From: Pseudothermotoga thermarum DSM 5069
Lineage (GTDB): Bacteria; Thermotogota; Thermotogae; Thermotogales; DSM-5069
Direction: 5' to 3'
Assembly (NCBI RefSeq): GCF_000217815.1
Contig: NC_015707.1
Span: 930,001 to 994,000 of the forward strand
DNA length: 64,000 nt
Positions 46,648 to 55,767 of the stretch are shown here, piece after piece. A program made the position numbers and the translations under genes. How positions within the stretch are numbered: the first letter of the stretch is position 1; every line of letters starts with the position of its first letter. The notes beneath the pieces are model-generated. The model saw only the letters and a program-made list of their open reading frames with translations, searched no databases and was not told the DNA's origin.

Positions 46648-48168
46648 GTGAATTCTGTATTCTTGGGACTTGACATAGGAACAACCGGCGCGAAATGTTG
46701 TGCTTTCGACGAAGAAGGCAACTTGATTTCTCTAGGAAGACAAAACTACGGGGTCATTCAACCCAAAGCTGGTTGGGTTGAACAGGACCCCGATGAGATA
46801 ATCAACGCAGTTTTTGATTCCATCAAGCAATGCTTGCATGGGCTAAATCAAACTCACCAAGTTGAAGCCATTGGTCTAAGCAGCATGTTTCACAGCACAC
46901 TCTTGGTTGACGCACAGACGCAAAAACTCACAAATCTGATAATTTGGGCAGATACAAGGGCAGCTCATATTTTGAAGAACTATCAGGAAACTTTCTGGCA
47001 TCTTTACCCTCTTACAGGTTGTGTTTACCATGAGATGTATCCACTGGCAAAACTCATTTGGTTAAAACTGGAAAGACCAGATCTGCTTGAAAAATCAAAC
47101 AAAATAATTAGTATTAAAGAATACGTACTTTGGCACTTGGCAAATACGATGGCTGTTGATATTTCAATTGCCTCTGGAACTGGTTTGTTTAACATTCACA
47201 CAAAAAACTGGGAAAAATCAATCTTTGATGAATTGAAAATTGATATATCCAAGGTGAACCAAACGGTTGCTCCTTCAACAATCGTTGGGTATATCACAAA
47301 AGAATGCAGCAACGAAACAGGCTTAAAACAAGGAATTCCAGTTATCATCGGAGCAGGTGACGGAGCTCTTTCCACTCTCGGTTCAAATTGCTTAGATGAA
47401 AGCAAAATGACCTTCATGGTTGCTACAAGTGGTGCTGTTAGAAAAATCTCGAAGAAACCAATAATCGATTCTCAAAGAAGAACCTGGTGTTACATCCTTG
47501 ACGAAGAAAATTGGTTGCCTGGTTCTGCGATCAACAACGCTGGAATAGTCATGAGTTGGTATGTGAAGAATTTCTATGCCAATATGATAGATGAAAAGAT
47601 TGATCCGTACAAACTCATGGAAAAATGGGCTTTAGAGATTGCAGCAGGTTCGGAAGGTTTGATCTTTCTTCCTTTCTTGACAGGTGAAAGAGGGCCTTAC
47701 TGGAACTCAAACGCAAGAGGTATAATTTTTGGAATGGCGCTTCATCATGACAGAAGACATCTTGCAAGAGCCATTGTTGAGGGTGTTGCTTTCAGAATGA
47801 AAAGTATATACGAAGCTCTTTGCGATGTGGCAGGTAAGCCAGAAAAAATCATAGCAACCGGCGGATTGATGAAATCAAACCTTTGGGCACAGATTTGTGC
47901 TGATGTGTTAGGAACAAGTATTCATCGTACAAACGTTGAGGAAGCTTCCTCTTTTGGAGCAGCAATAATGGCTATGAAAGGAGTAGGTGTCATAAAAAAT
48001 TACGATGAAATTCTTTCGAAAACGGTTAACATCGTTGAAAGTTTTAAGCCAATCGAAGAGAACCAAAAGATTTATTCCAAGCTTTATGAAATCTACAAGG
48101 ATATATACACTAAACTGCAAGAAGATTTTATTTTCATAAGTCACTTTCAGCAGGGAATCCTTCCCTAA
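46648..48168 (+). CDS. FGGY-family sugar or sugar-acid kinase
   Basis: About 506 residues. Phosphate motif LGLDIGTTGAKCCAFDEEGN, then QPKAGWVEQDPDEI, and a carboxy-terminal ATP-binding domain (GGLMKSNLWAQICADVLG, EEASSFGAA). It resembles gluconokinase/xylulokinase-type members; the SDR beside it and TRAP import would fit gluconate-like acids. GTG at 46648 is 5 bases after GAGGTGA; GTG at 46639 lies inside that site. Confidence 0.88.
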   Translation: MNSVFLGLDIGTTGAKCCAFDEEGNLISLGRQNYGVIQPKAGWVEQDPDEIINAVFDSIKQCLHGLNQTHQVEAIGLSSMFHSTLLVDAQTQKLTNLIIWADTRAAHILKNYQETFWHLYPLTGCVYHEMYPLAKLIWLKLERPDLLEKSNKIISIKEYVLWHLANTMAVDISIASGTGLFNIHTKNWEKSIFDELKIDISKVNQTVAPSTIVGYITKECSNETGLKQGIPVIIGAGDGALSTLGSNCLDESKMTFMVATSGAVRKISKKPIIDSQRRTWCYILDEENWLPGSAINNAGIVMSWYVKNFYANMIDEKIDPYKLMEKWALEIAAGSEGLIFLPFLTGERGPYWNSNARGIIFGMALHHDRRHLARAIVEGVAFRMKSIYEALCDVAGKPEKIIATGGLMKSNLWAQICADVLGTSIHRTNVEEASSFGAAIMAMKGVGVIKNYDEILSKTVNIVESFKPIEENQKIYSKLYEIYKDIYTKLQEDFIFISHFQQGILP

Positions 48169-48221
48169 ATGATTTTGCTCTTCTATTATAAACTTTACTG
48201 ATCATTAGTTTCATTCATCAT

Positions 48222-48258
48222 AATGTGTTTGACACATTGCATTTTCTGGAGTTATAAT
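48222..48258 (+). promoter_or_regulatory. Promoter with overlapping inverted repeat
   Basis: TTGACA (48229-48234), 18-base spacer, TATAAT (48253-48258). A perfect 7-3-7 repeat, AATGTGT-TTG-ACACATT (48222-48238), covers the -35 element and resembles a Crp/Fnr-type site. It drives the lipoprotein relic that follows. Confidence 0.75.
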
Positions 48259-48286
48259 AGGTTAACACCATCGGGGAGGGATACGG

Positions 48287-48848
48287 ATGAAGTGGGTCGC
48301 GTTCTTTCTCGGTGCGGTAACGATGCTGATTCTTGTTTCGTGTACTACACCGCCTGTTTCCAACGGTAAAACTCCCATGGAGCTTGCCCAAGATTTGATT
48401 GACAAAGTGATGGGAATTACTCCAATCTCCGCCTCAGACTGAGGATGAAGCTTTTGAGATGCTCAGGCAAATTGTTTATGTTCGAGATGAAGATGCAGAA
48501 AATGATGATGTTAAAGAAGCAGTTCTTGACATAAGTGGGATCTTCGCAATTAATTTTCTTTCCCCATCTACCGCAACCAACATTGAAGTGCTTTCTGTGA
48601 CGGAGTTTGAGAATCTGAAATTCCTTCCTTTGATCATATCTGGCAAACCAAATTTCGTTGACAGGGTTTTCATTGTAAACATGGTTTGCGAGTTTGATCA
48701 AGAATCAACTCAAACAAGCTGCAATTTACCTATGATTACAATCAACAATGTTAATGACAAAGCTTATTTCTTCACCGTCTTTGTCGAGGAAACCAATGGT
48801 TCAACGGAAGTTAAGATGTACCCGCAGTTGCCAGAATGGCTTCCTTAA
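48287..48848 (+). pseudogene. Lipoprotein of unknown function, frameshifted
   Basis: ATG at 48287 after GGGGAGGG opens a lipoprotein signal with lipobox LVSC (Cys19) and ends at TGA 48440-48442. The next frame is open from before 48423 (SPPQTEDEAFEMLRQIVYVR) to 48848 and reads as the continuation. The break lies near 48415-48425. The joined protein would be about 186 residues. Function is not recognised. It could also be two small genes, but the second has no ribosome site. Confidence 0.65.
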
Positions 48849-48926
48849 AACCTTAGGGCATCAATACTTCAACTTCGACACCGCAAGTTTTGTTTTTTGG
48901 ATTCTCAATGGCTTGCGGATCTTATG

Positions 48927-49358
48927 TCAGACAATTGTATAGATGGCTTTCAGAATAGCCAGTTGAACTATCCGAAAGGTCATGGCATCGGTTCGAATCT
49001 TGGTTTCTTTGGTATTTGTTCTGAGCACTACTGTTGACAGTTTCGCAAGACTTGATTTATCGTTGCCAGTTATCGTCACAACTGGAATCTTTAGTTGTTT
49101 TGTCTTTCTTGCAACCTCAACGATACCTTTTGACTCTCCAGTGTGAGATATCGCAGAGACCAGATCAGCCGGTTTGGATATGGCGAGTAAAGTAACCATA
49201 GCTTCACTTTTTGCACCTGTCATCTTTGTCAAATCACTTATGGAGGATTCAAGAATCCTCTGTGGATTTTGAAGGACTATATCGGCTATCCTTCTTTCAG
49301 TTTCGGTAAATGAGTTGTACTTGTTTCTTATGTTTTGTAGAACGTCCATTTTCGTCAC
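48927..49358 (-). pseudogene. RpiR-family regulator with its middle deleted
   Basis: The amino end is a good RpiR helix-turn-helix start (LQNIRNKYNSFTETERRIAD, ISDLTKMTGAKSEA), but it passes directly into the later part of the SIS sugar-phosphate domain (ISKPADLVSAISHTGESKGI, TDAMTFRIVQLAIL). About 110 residues present in normal members (about 285 in all) are missing, in frame, and the end is short. It probably no longer senses a sugar phosphate. It lies between the decaying TRAP locus and the Tct operon, as a former local regulator might. Confidence 0.75.
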
Positions 49359-49494
49359 GCCCACTATGACCATTATACATAATTTGTTTCTTTTTTCACA
49401 TGTTTGCTCTGATTTCGCGGGTTGTTTCAACGACAATCAAAGCAAACGTTTCACAAAGAAATTAAAGAGGCTGCCGTGGGCAGCCTCACTTTTG

Positions 49495-50463
49495 CTATTG
49501 TTTCAGCACCTCGTCCCACGTTGTAACTGGCCAAGCTGTTTTGAACAATTCTTCAACAGCAGGTTTTGCTTTCTCTCTTAACTGTTGTGCAACGGTTTCA
49601 TCAAGAGTTAATACTTTCATTCCTTTGGCTTTAAGTCTTTCGATTATATTGCTTTCGTTTTCTTTCAATCTTTGTGTAGCCCAGTTGCATGCCTCGGTCA
49701 TCAGATCAACCACCAATTTTTGATCATCTTTTGAAAGCTTATCAAAAGTCGGCTTGTACATCATAACCCAACCGACACCACAAAGGTGGTTTGTCAAAGT
49801 CAGATAAGATTGAACTTCGTAAAGCTTGAAAGACTCAATTTGTGTTAAATCACCTTCAGAAGCTTCTGCTCTTTTTTCCTTCAAGGCATTGTACAGGTCG
49901 GTCAACGGAACTGTCACAGGTGTGGTACCAAGAGCTTCCCAGATCTTCACCCATGTTGGTACAACTGGCAATCTCAGTTTCAGACCTTGTAGATCTTGCA
50001 ATGATGTTATTGGTTTGTTGGATGTGAATTGCCTATAACCGCGGTAAACTGTTCCAAGGCAAATCATATTGCCTTTCTCTGCAATCAAAGATTTTGCTTT
50101 TTCTCCTATGGGTCCGTTCCAAACCCTCAAGAAATGTTCATAGTCTTTTATGACGAAAGGCGCGTTTACAAAAAAGTACTCCGGGGCAAAGACCTCGACT
50201 GGACGACCACCAGTGAATTGCAGATCTGCAGCTCCTGAGGCACACAAATTGTTTGCTTCTTCTTCGGAAACTTGGCCTGCTGAGATCTCCACAGTGATCC
50301 TTCCAGAAGTTCTTGTTTCAATCAACTCTTTGAATTTTTCAGCGGCCTCAACCAAAATATGTCCTTTCTGAAACGGCGAGACAGCTTTAAGAACGATTTG
50401 TTGACCAATTACGGTAGCAACTATCAGGATATAGAGTGCCAAGATAACCAACAGTTTTCTCAC
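49495..50463 (-). CDS. TRAP transporter solute-binding protein, orphan
   Basis: 322 residues with a signal peptide (RKLLVILALYILIVATVIGQ). DctP fold: VSPFQKGHILVEAAEKFKEL, FTSNKPITSLQDLQGLKLRLP and TTPVTVPLTDLYNALKEKRAE. It is the last gene of the leftward Tct operon and has no DctQ or DctM partner beside it; the nearest DctQM pair (44.0-45.8 kb) is frameshifted. GTG start. Confidence 0.9.
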   Translation of the reverse strand: MRKLLVILALYILIVATVIGQQIVLKAVSPFQKGHILVEAAEKFKELIETRTSGRITVEISAGQVSEEEANNLCASGAADLQFTGGRPVEVFAPEYFFVNAPFVIKDYEHFLRVWNGPIGEKAKSLIAEKGNMICLGTVYRGYRQFTSNKPITSLQDLQGLKLRLPVVPTWVKIWEALGTTPVTVPLTDLYNALKEKRAEASEGDLTQIESFKLYEVQSYLTLTNHLCGVGWVMMYKPTFDKLSKDDQKLVVDLMTEACNWATQRLKENESNIIERLKAKGMKVLTLDETVAQQLREKAKPAVEELFKTAWPVTTWDEVLKQ

Positions 50464-50516
50464 AAATATCCCCCCTTGTATTAAAATAAGTTGCTCACAC
50501 TTTCATTTTGGATACT

Positions 50517-51698
50517 TCACAACAGTTTTATTTTTCTTCCTTCTTCTGCTGACAAATAAGCAGCGTACATTATCTTGGTGGTTTCTTTCGCAAGTTCAAA
50601 ACCACTCAGCGGTTCTCTATCTTGCAAAACAGCTAACGCGAAATCTTTCATCTCTTGAGGATAACCTCTTGTCCAAAATTCATCAGCAGATGGAAAGCTG
50701 TAGCCTGCCTTTGTTTCAAGCTTTTCGGATATGTATTCGTTACCCCAAACCTGATCGTTTGGTCCGTAAGCAATCATCGAGTTGTTTGGAGTGATATTTG
50801 CGATTACTATTCCCGTTGAACCATATATCTCTACTTTGTTCTTAACACCACCAAGGCTTACATCTGTAGAGAAAACCGTTGCTTTAGAACCATCTTCAAA
50901 CTCAATGACAACCAATGACCAATCTTCAACATCAAACCAATCTTTCACGACATAACAAGGTTTGTCTTTGAGAGAATCTGATTTGGTAAGAAAGGCAATC
51001 TCTCCATAAACTGATACAGGTTTTATCGGCTTTCCATTTTTCACAAGTCCTTCAAAAGCTTTCAAATCAATTACCGCTGCTATTGGATGTGAACCAAGCC
51101 GCATCAAACTACCTCCGCCCGAAGTTCTCCATCTACGAGAATATGCAGCTTGTGAGCCAGAATGACTGCATTCTGCTCTGATATCAAAAACGAACATTTG
51201 AGAAGATTCTATCAATCTTTTCATTTTCATTATTGCTGGTGCATACACCCAGTTTTCTGCGTACATGAACTTAACTTTTGACTTTTTTAGCATTTCTTCT
51301 ATTGATTCAACTTTTTCTAAGACTTTTTTATACATGTGTGCCTTTGAAATTTGTGTTCCGATAGATTCCACCTCAGGGAAATCTTCACCAAAATATCCTG
51401 TTAATGGTTTCTCACATATTATGTGCTTTTTATTTTCGCACGCGCATTTTATAACCACATCGTGAAGATCCGTTGGGGTACAAATATCCACAATATCTAT
51501 TTCGTCGCTTTGGCATAACTGCTCAAAATTGTCAAAAACTATTGGGATGTTATATTGTTTTGCAAAGCGCTCAGCGTTTTCTCTTCTTGAAGCACATACA
51601 CCTTTTACTTCAATCAAAGTATCGTTTTCTTTGAATGCTGCTACGTGAATCTTTGCTATAAAACCAGCCCCGACCAAACCTATTCTCACCTTCTTCAT
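50517..51698 (-). CDS. Gfo/Idh/MocA-family dehydrogenase
   Basis: 393 residues. Rossmann start VRIGLVGAGFIAKIHVAAF and the catalytic-lysine motif ICEKPLTG (about residue 100). The carboxy-terminal domain covers most of the rest. Members oxidise or reduce sugars, inositols and related polyols with NAD(P). ATG at 51698 has GAGGTGA upstream; the longer reading to 51758 overlaps the M24 gene. It belongs to the Tct operon. Confidence 0.9.
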   Translation of the reverse strand: MKKVRIGLVGAGFIAKIHVAAFKENDTLIEVKGVCASRRENAERFAKQYNIPIVFDNFEQLCQSDEIDIVDICTPTDLHDVVIKCACENKKHIICEKPLTGYFGEDFPEVESIGTQISKAHMYKKVLEKVESIEEMLKKSKVKFMYAENWVYAPAIMKMKRLIESSQMFVFDIRAECSHSGSQAAYSRRWRTSGGGSLMRLGSHPIAAVIDLKAFEGLVKNGKPIKPVSVYGEIAFLTKSDSLKDKPCYVVKDWFDVEDWSLVVIEFEDGSKATVFSTDVSLGGVKNKVEIYGSTGIVIANITPNNSMIAYGPNDQVWGNEYISEKLETKAGYSFPSADEFWTRGYPQEMKDFALAVLQDREPLSGFELAKETTKIMYAAYLSAEEGRKIKLL

Positions 51699-51708
51699 CA
51701 AGATCACC

Positions 51709-52809
51709 TCACAAAACAAGTAAGAACGGTCTAATAAATTCCATTCCATTGACTTCAATTTTTATAGTTGGAAAGATAAAAGGCTTTGTTATCATGATTG
51801 GTCCAGAATGCGTGGCTATAAACCCATCTTCAGATTTTGTTCCACTGATCGTTGGATTCCAGCAGAAAGCTTGATTGTTTCTTATTATTTCTTCAGTTTG
51901 AGGAGTTACTCGAATATCTCGAGCGTAATAACCCATTGCTCCTCCTTGATGATGAAGCCTCCATTCACCGTGGTATCCTCGCTTTTCGTATTCCTCTATC
52001 GCAGCAAGAACAGGTTCATTCATTTTCTTTCCTGGTTTAGTTTTTTCAATCATTATGCATTCAATTTCAATATTGTCTTTGTACTGCTTTATAAGATCTT
52101 CTGGTGGCTTTCCAAAATGAACCATCCGTGTTATGGTGGTTATCAATCCTTTATATCTGGCGTTTACGGAAACCATCAAAAGCTTTTTAACTTTTTTAGT
52201 TGTTGGAATAGGATGTCTGTACAGTTTTGCTCTTTCATCCGCAGCTACCATGAATCCAGTTGGATCTATTCTGTATTTCCAAAGTTCTTCACTTATTCTT
52301 CCTGCTATCTCACATTCCATATCGCCGGGCTTGGTGAAAAGCAAAACACTTTCCAATACTCTTGATAGTTTTTCACCAAGGTAAAGATAACGCTCAATTT
52401 CTGGTTCCAAGAGCTCATATCTGAGTTTGTTAATCTCTGGTTCCATATATTTCAAACCAGAAATGTTAACATCGCAGCCAATTTCACCGTTTTTTACAAT
52501 TTCTCTGACAATCTGCAACTCCTTGTTCTCATACCATTCGTATTCGATCAATTTGAAACCCAGTTCACCTACTTCTTCATCTCTCATTCGTGGTGCTTCT
52601 ATTTTGTTGGCTATTACGTAACAATCATCGTAAGTTATTAACACAGAACTAACCCCAATTTCTGTTGCTATACCTACCATGTTTAAACCTCCAGCAGTTA
52701 TCCAAGAGAAATTCGCTTGTTTTTTGAGCAAGATGGCCGAAAGTCTCTCCTGCTCCATCAAAGCTCTAACTTTTCTGAGTTTTTCGTTCACTTCTTGTAT
52801 TCGCTCCAC
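51709..52809 (-). CDS. M24-fold protein, creatinase-like, metal site degenerate
   Basis: About 366 residues: an amino-terminal creatinase-type domain (to about 150) and a pita-bread domain. Compared with prolidase, the five metal ligands D-D-H-E-E read S-T-H-N-E: LLMVSVNARYKGLITTITR lacks both Asp, HHQGGAMGYYARD keeps His, FCWNPTISG has Asn for Glu, SEDGFI keeps Glu. Metal-free creatinase shows similar losses. It may hydrolyse a guanidino or amide compound. GTG at 52809 is 7 bases after AAGGAGG; ATG at 52815 has almost no spacing. Confidence 0.82.
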   Translation of the reverse strand: MERIQEVNEKLRKVRALMEQERLSAILLKKQANFSWITAGGLNMVGIATEIGVSSVLITYDDCYVIANKIEAPRMRDEEVGELGFKLIEYEWYENKELQIVREIVKNGEIGCDVNISGLKYMEPEINKLRYELLEPEIERYLYLGEKLSRVLESVLLFTKPGDMECEIAGRISEELWKYRIDPTGFMVAADERAKLYRHPIPTTKKVKKLLMVSVNARYKGLITTITRMVHFGKPPEDLIKQYKDNIEIECIMIEKTKPGKKMNEPVLAAIEEYEKRGYHGEWRLHHQGGAMGYYARDIRVTPQTEEIIRNNQAFCWNPTISGTKSEDGFIATHSGPIMITKPFIFPTIKIEVNGMEFIRPFLLVL

Positions 52810-52811
52810 GG

Positions 52812-54296
52812 TCATGCCTCCTTTTTCTTAAAAACAAAGTAGTTAATCAATGGAATAGCAGCCGAGACAATTGCAAGCAGCAGTAAAGTCAAGGATATTG
52901 GACGTCTGAACAATACCGTCCAGTCGTTTCGAGCTGTGAGAAGTGCTCTGTTCAAATTCTGCTCTGCCATTGGTCCAAGGATCATCCCCAGAACAAGTGG
53001 TGGTAAAGGAAAACCGTACTTCTTCATGAAATAGCCAATAATTCCGAAAACCAGTGCCACACCAACATCGAAAAAGTTGTTGCGGAGTGAAAAAGAACCA
53101 ACAACCGCAAGAACAAGGACTATTGGCATCAGATACTCATCGGGAATCCTCAGAATACTTGGTGCGAACATTATGGCAAGAAAACCGCAGGCTAGCATCA
53201 TAAACTGAATAACAAACCAACCTGCAAAGAAGGAGTATATTACGTCAGGATGCTGGGAGAACAACAGCGGTCCTGGCTTAACACCTATCAGTATAAGTGC
53301 TCCCAACATGACTGCTGTTACGGCATCGCCGGGTATTCCAAGTGAAAGAGTAGGAACCATTGCGCCACCTGTTACAGCGTTGTTCGCCGTCTCACAAACA
53401 GCGACACCCTCTAAGGCACCGCTACCAAAGTTGCTTTTATTCTTCGACCACCGTCTCAACTCATTGTATGCAAGGAAGGTCGCAATGGTTCCCCCGGTTC
53501 CTGGTATGACACCGATAATGGTCCCTATTATCGATCCAAACAAGATGGGGATTAACAACGAACGAAACTCTGCGGCAGTGAGCCATAAACCACCTGTCTT
53601 CACTGCCATCTCAGGTTTCTGGCTTCTATCCAGCCTTTCCAAAACTTCTGAAATGGCAAAGACTCCAATCAAGACAGGCAGAAATTCTATGCCGTTTGCA
53701 AGTTGATCAATTCCCAAGGTCAAGCGTATCGTGCCTCTAATGTTGTCAATCCCTATCATCGCAAGCAAAAGTCCCAAAAGACCTGAAATAGCACCTTTGA
53801 GCAAACTCTTACCCGAAACACTTGCGATTATCGTAAGTCCAAAAACAGCCAGCGAAAAGTACTCGGCCGGTCCAAATTTCAAAGCCATCTTAGCAAGAAC
53901 AGGAGCCAAAAAGATCATGCATATTCCGCTTGCAAGTCCTCCGAAAACCGATCCTATAAGTGCTGCGCTAAGTGCTTTCCCTGCCTTGCCTTGTTGAGCC
54001 AAAGGGTATCCATCGATGGCTGTGGCAGCAGCTGAAGGAGTTCCAGGAGTTCTGATCAAGATAGCCGAAATCGAGCCGCCAAACATTGAAGCGCAGTACA
54101 TACCGGTGAGCATCAGCAAAGCGCTTTTCGGATCAAGATAATAAGTGAACGGTAGAAGCAAGATTATTCCCATTGAAGAGGTAACTCCCGGAAGTGCCCC
54201 TACGACAATCCCTCCTAATACTCCTAGGAGCATTAAGAAAAGATTTGAAGGCAAAACAGCGATTTTCAAACCTTCTATCCAATAACTTATCATCAT
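52812..54296 (-). CDS. tctA: Tripartite tricarboxylate transporter, large permease (TctA)
   Basis: 494 residues, about 12 membrane segments. Family signatures: ALPGVTSSMGIILLLPFTYY, GGSISAILIRTPGTPSAAAT (twice repeated in variant form near residue 255-340: GTGGTIATFLAYNE, SLGIPGDAVTAVMLGAL). It imports carboxylates with TctB and TctC. The 3' end meets the M24 gene. Confidence 0.95.
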   Translation of the reverse strand: MMISYWIEGLKIAVLPSNLFLMLLGVLGGIVVGALPGVTSSMGIILLLPFTYYLDPKSALLMLTGMYCASMFGGSISAILIRTPGTPSAAATAIDGYPLAQQGKAGKALSAALIGSVFGGLASGICMIFLAPVLAKMALKFGPAEYFSLAVFGLTIIASVSGKSLLKGAISGLLGLLLAMIGIDNIRGTIRLTLGIDQLANGIEFLPVLIGVFAISEVLERLDRSQKPEMAVKTGGLWLTAAEFRSLLIPILFGSIIGTIIGVIPGTGGTIATFLAYNELRRWSKNKSNFGSGALEGVAVCETANNAVTGGAMVPTLSLGIPGDAVTAVMLGALILIGVKPGPLLFSQHPDVIYSFFAGWFVIQFMMLACGFLAIMFAPSILRIPDEYLMPIVLVLAVVGSFSLRNNFFDVGVALVFGIIGYFMKKYGFPLPPLVLGMILGPMAEQNLNRALLTARNDWTVLFRRPISLTLLLLAIVSAAIPLINYFVFKKKEA

Positions 54297-54311
54297 TTGT
54301 CATCCCCTTGA

Positions 54312-54776
54312 TCAAAGAGAAAAAGATGGCAATAAAACCTTGAAAACTTGAGTGAATACGTAGTAGATGACGATAGTACTCAGTACACTAACCAGCACAT
54401 TCAATAGGAATTTCCGTCCACCGAATAAGTAAATTGTTCCAAATATCAGAAATGGTGTTACTATAAGAAAACCTAGTTTGTCAAGAAGAAAAACATAGAG
54501 AAAGAACATGACTCCCAGGAAGGCTATCTTTTTCAACACTGATAACTTAAAAGTTTGTCGCAACTGCGGCTTTACAAACAATCCTTTGATGGCTAATCCA
54601 ATTCCGCAAATCATTAGACAAATTGTTATAAGTTGCGGAAAACTAGCAGGACTTAGTCCAATTTTGGCAGGCTTGATACTAAGAGTATCCAAATAGAAAA
54701 CCAATCCAATTACAAAGATCACTAGGCCCGAAAGAAAATCGCTGTTTTTAAATCCCACCTTGATTGACACCCCCAC
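54312..54776 (-). CDS. tctB: Tripartite tricarboxylate transporter, small permease (TctB)
   Basis: About 154 residues with four membrane segments, the TctB size. The start is uncertain: GTG at 54776 lies in the flank of the hairpin that ends tctC, and GTG codons at 54770 and 54758 are alternatives. It stands between tctC and tctA. Confidence 0.88.
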   Translation of the reverse strand: MGVSIKVGFKNSDFLSGLVIFVIGLVFYLDTLSIKPAKIGLSPASFPQLITICLMICGIGLAIKGLFVKPQLRQTFKLSVLKKIAFLGVMFFLYVFLLDKLGFLIVTPFLIFGTIYLFGGRKFLLNVLVSVLSTIVIYYVFTQVFKVLLPSFSL

Positions 54777-54798
54777 CCCCCGCCATCAAAGGCGGGGG
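54777..54798 (-). terminator. Intercistronic hairpin between tctC and tctB
   Basis: Perfect 8-bp GC-rich stem CCCCCGCC with GGCGGGGG, 6-base loop, 7 bases after the tctC stop. There is no T-run, so it more likely protects or pauses than ends transcription. It raises tctC relative to the permeases. Confidence 0.65.
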
Positions 54799-54804
54799 AA
54801 AGAA

Positions 54805-55767
54805 TCATTTGCCATATTTATTACCAAGTTTTTTCTCTTTCATCAGCCTTTCCCAATAGTCGTTTTGTTGCTTAACAAATTGAGCAAAAGTGGCTGAATC
54901 CATGTAGGAAATTATATTTCCCATCTCTTTCGCTTTGGCCTGGAATTCAGGATCATTTATACATTTGTAGAAGATATCATGCAGTGCTTGAACAATTTCC
55001 GCTGGTGTACCTTTTGGTGCCGCAACTCCTCGCCACATACCTAACTTGAAATTGATTCCAAGTTCAACAGTTGTTGGTACATCTGGGAAAACATCGAGTC
55101 TTTTTTCGCCTAAAACTGCTAGGACTCTAAGTTGACCTGCTTGAACATTTGTCACACCTTCTGGGGCTGCAGCCATCACTGCATCGATATGCCCACCAAC
55201 AAGTGCTGTGACAGCTGGTCCGCCTCCTTCAAATGGTACATGCGTAAACTTAACTCCTACGAAATCTTCAAAGGCAACTGCCACTAAGTGGTTCCCTCCT
55301 CCTGCTCCACCATTTCCCATTGTTATTGCTCCTGGGTTTGCTTTAGCTGCTTGAATGAGATCATTTAAAGTTTTGTAAGGTGAGTTTGCGTTTACAAGAA
55401 TATAGCTTGGATCATGTACAATGTTTATAACGGGCACAAAATCATCGATTGTGAATTTTACTTCGTCCCAGTGCATTTTAACAAGTATTGGAAATGCAAA
55501 GGACAACAGTGTGTAACCATCTGGTTTTGCCTTCAAAAATTCCATTGTTCCAGTCACTGCGCCAGCACCAGGAATATTTCTGATCACAAGAGGTTGTCCA
55601 TTTGCATATTTTGGGAAAACAGCCGCAATGGCTCTGAAGATCAAATCTGTTGCGCCTCCAGCGGACCACGGAATGATGATCTCTACCGGTTTTGTAGGAA
55701 ACTGTGCGAAGAGCATCCCAACAGCTAAAATGCCAACAAGTACCATAAGAAGGCCATTTCTTCTCAT
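54805..55767 (-). CDS. tctC: Tripartite tricarboxylate transporter, binding protein (TctC)
   Basis: 320 residues. Signal peptide (RRNGLLMVLVGILAVGMLFA) then PTKPVEIIIPWSAGGATDLI, the Bug/TctC motif, plus PGAGAVTGTMEFLKAKPDGY and GNGGAGGGNHL. TctC-type receptors bind carboxylates such as citrate. It is first in the operon with a strong GGGGGGTGATG ribosome site. Confidence 0.94.
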   Translation of the reverse strand: MRRNGLLMVLVGILAVGMLFAQFPTKPVEIIIPWSAGGATDLIFRAIAAVFPKYANGQPLVIRNIPGAGAVTGTMEFLKAKPDGYTLLSFAFPILVKMHWDEVKFTIDDFVPVINIVHDPSYILVNANSPYKTLNDLIQAAKANPGAITMGNGGAGGGNHLVAVAFEDFVGVKFTHVPFEGGGPAVTALVGGHIDAVMAAAPEGVTNVQAGQLRVLAVLGEKRLDVFPDVPTTVELGINFKLGMWRGVAAPKGTPAEIVQALHDIFYKCINDPEFQAKAKEMGNIISYMDSATFAQFVKQQNDYWERLMKEKKLGNKYGK

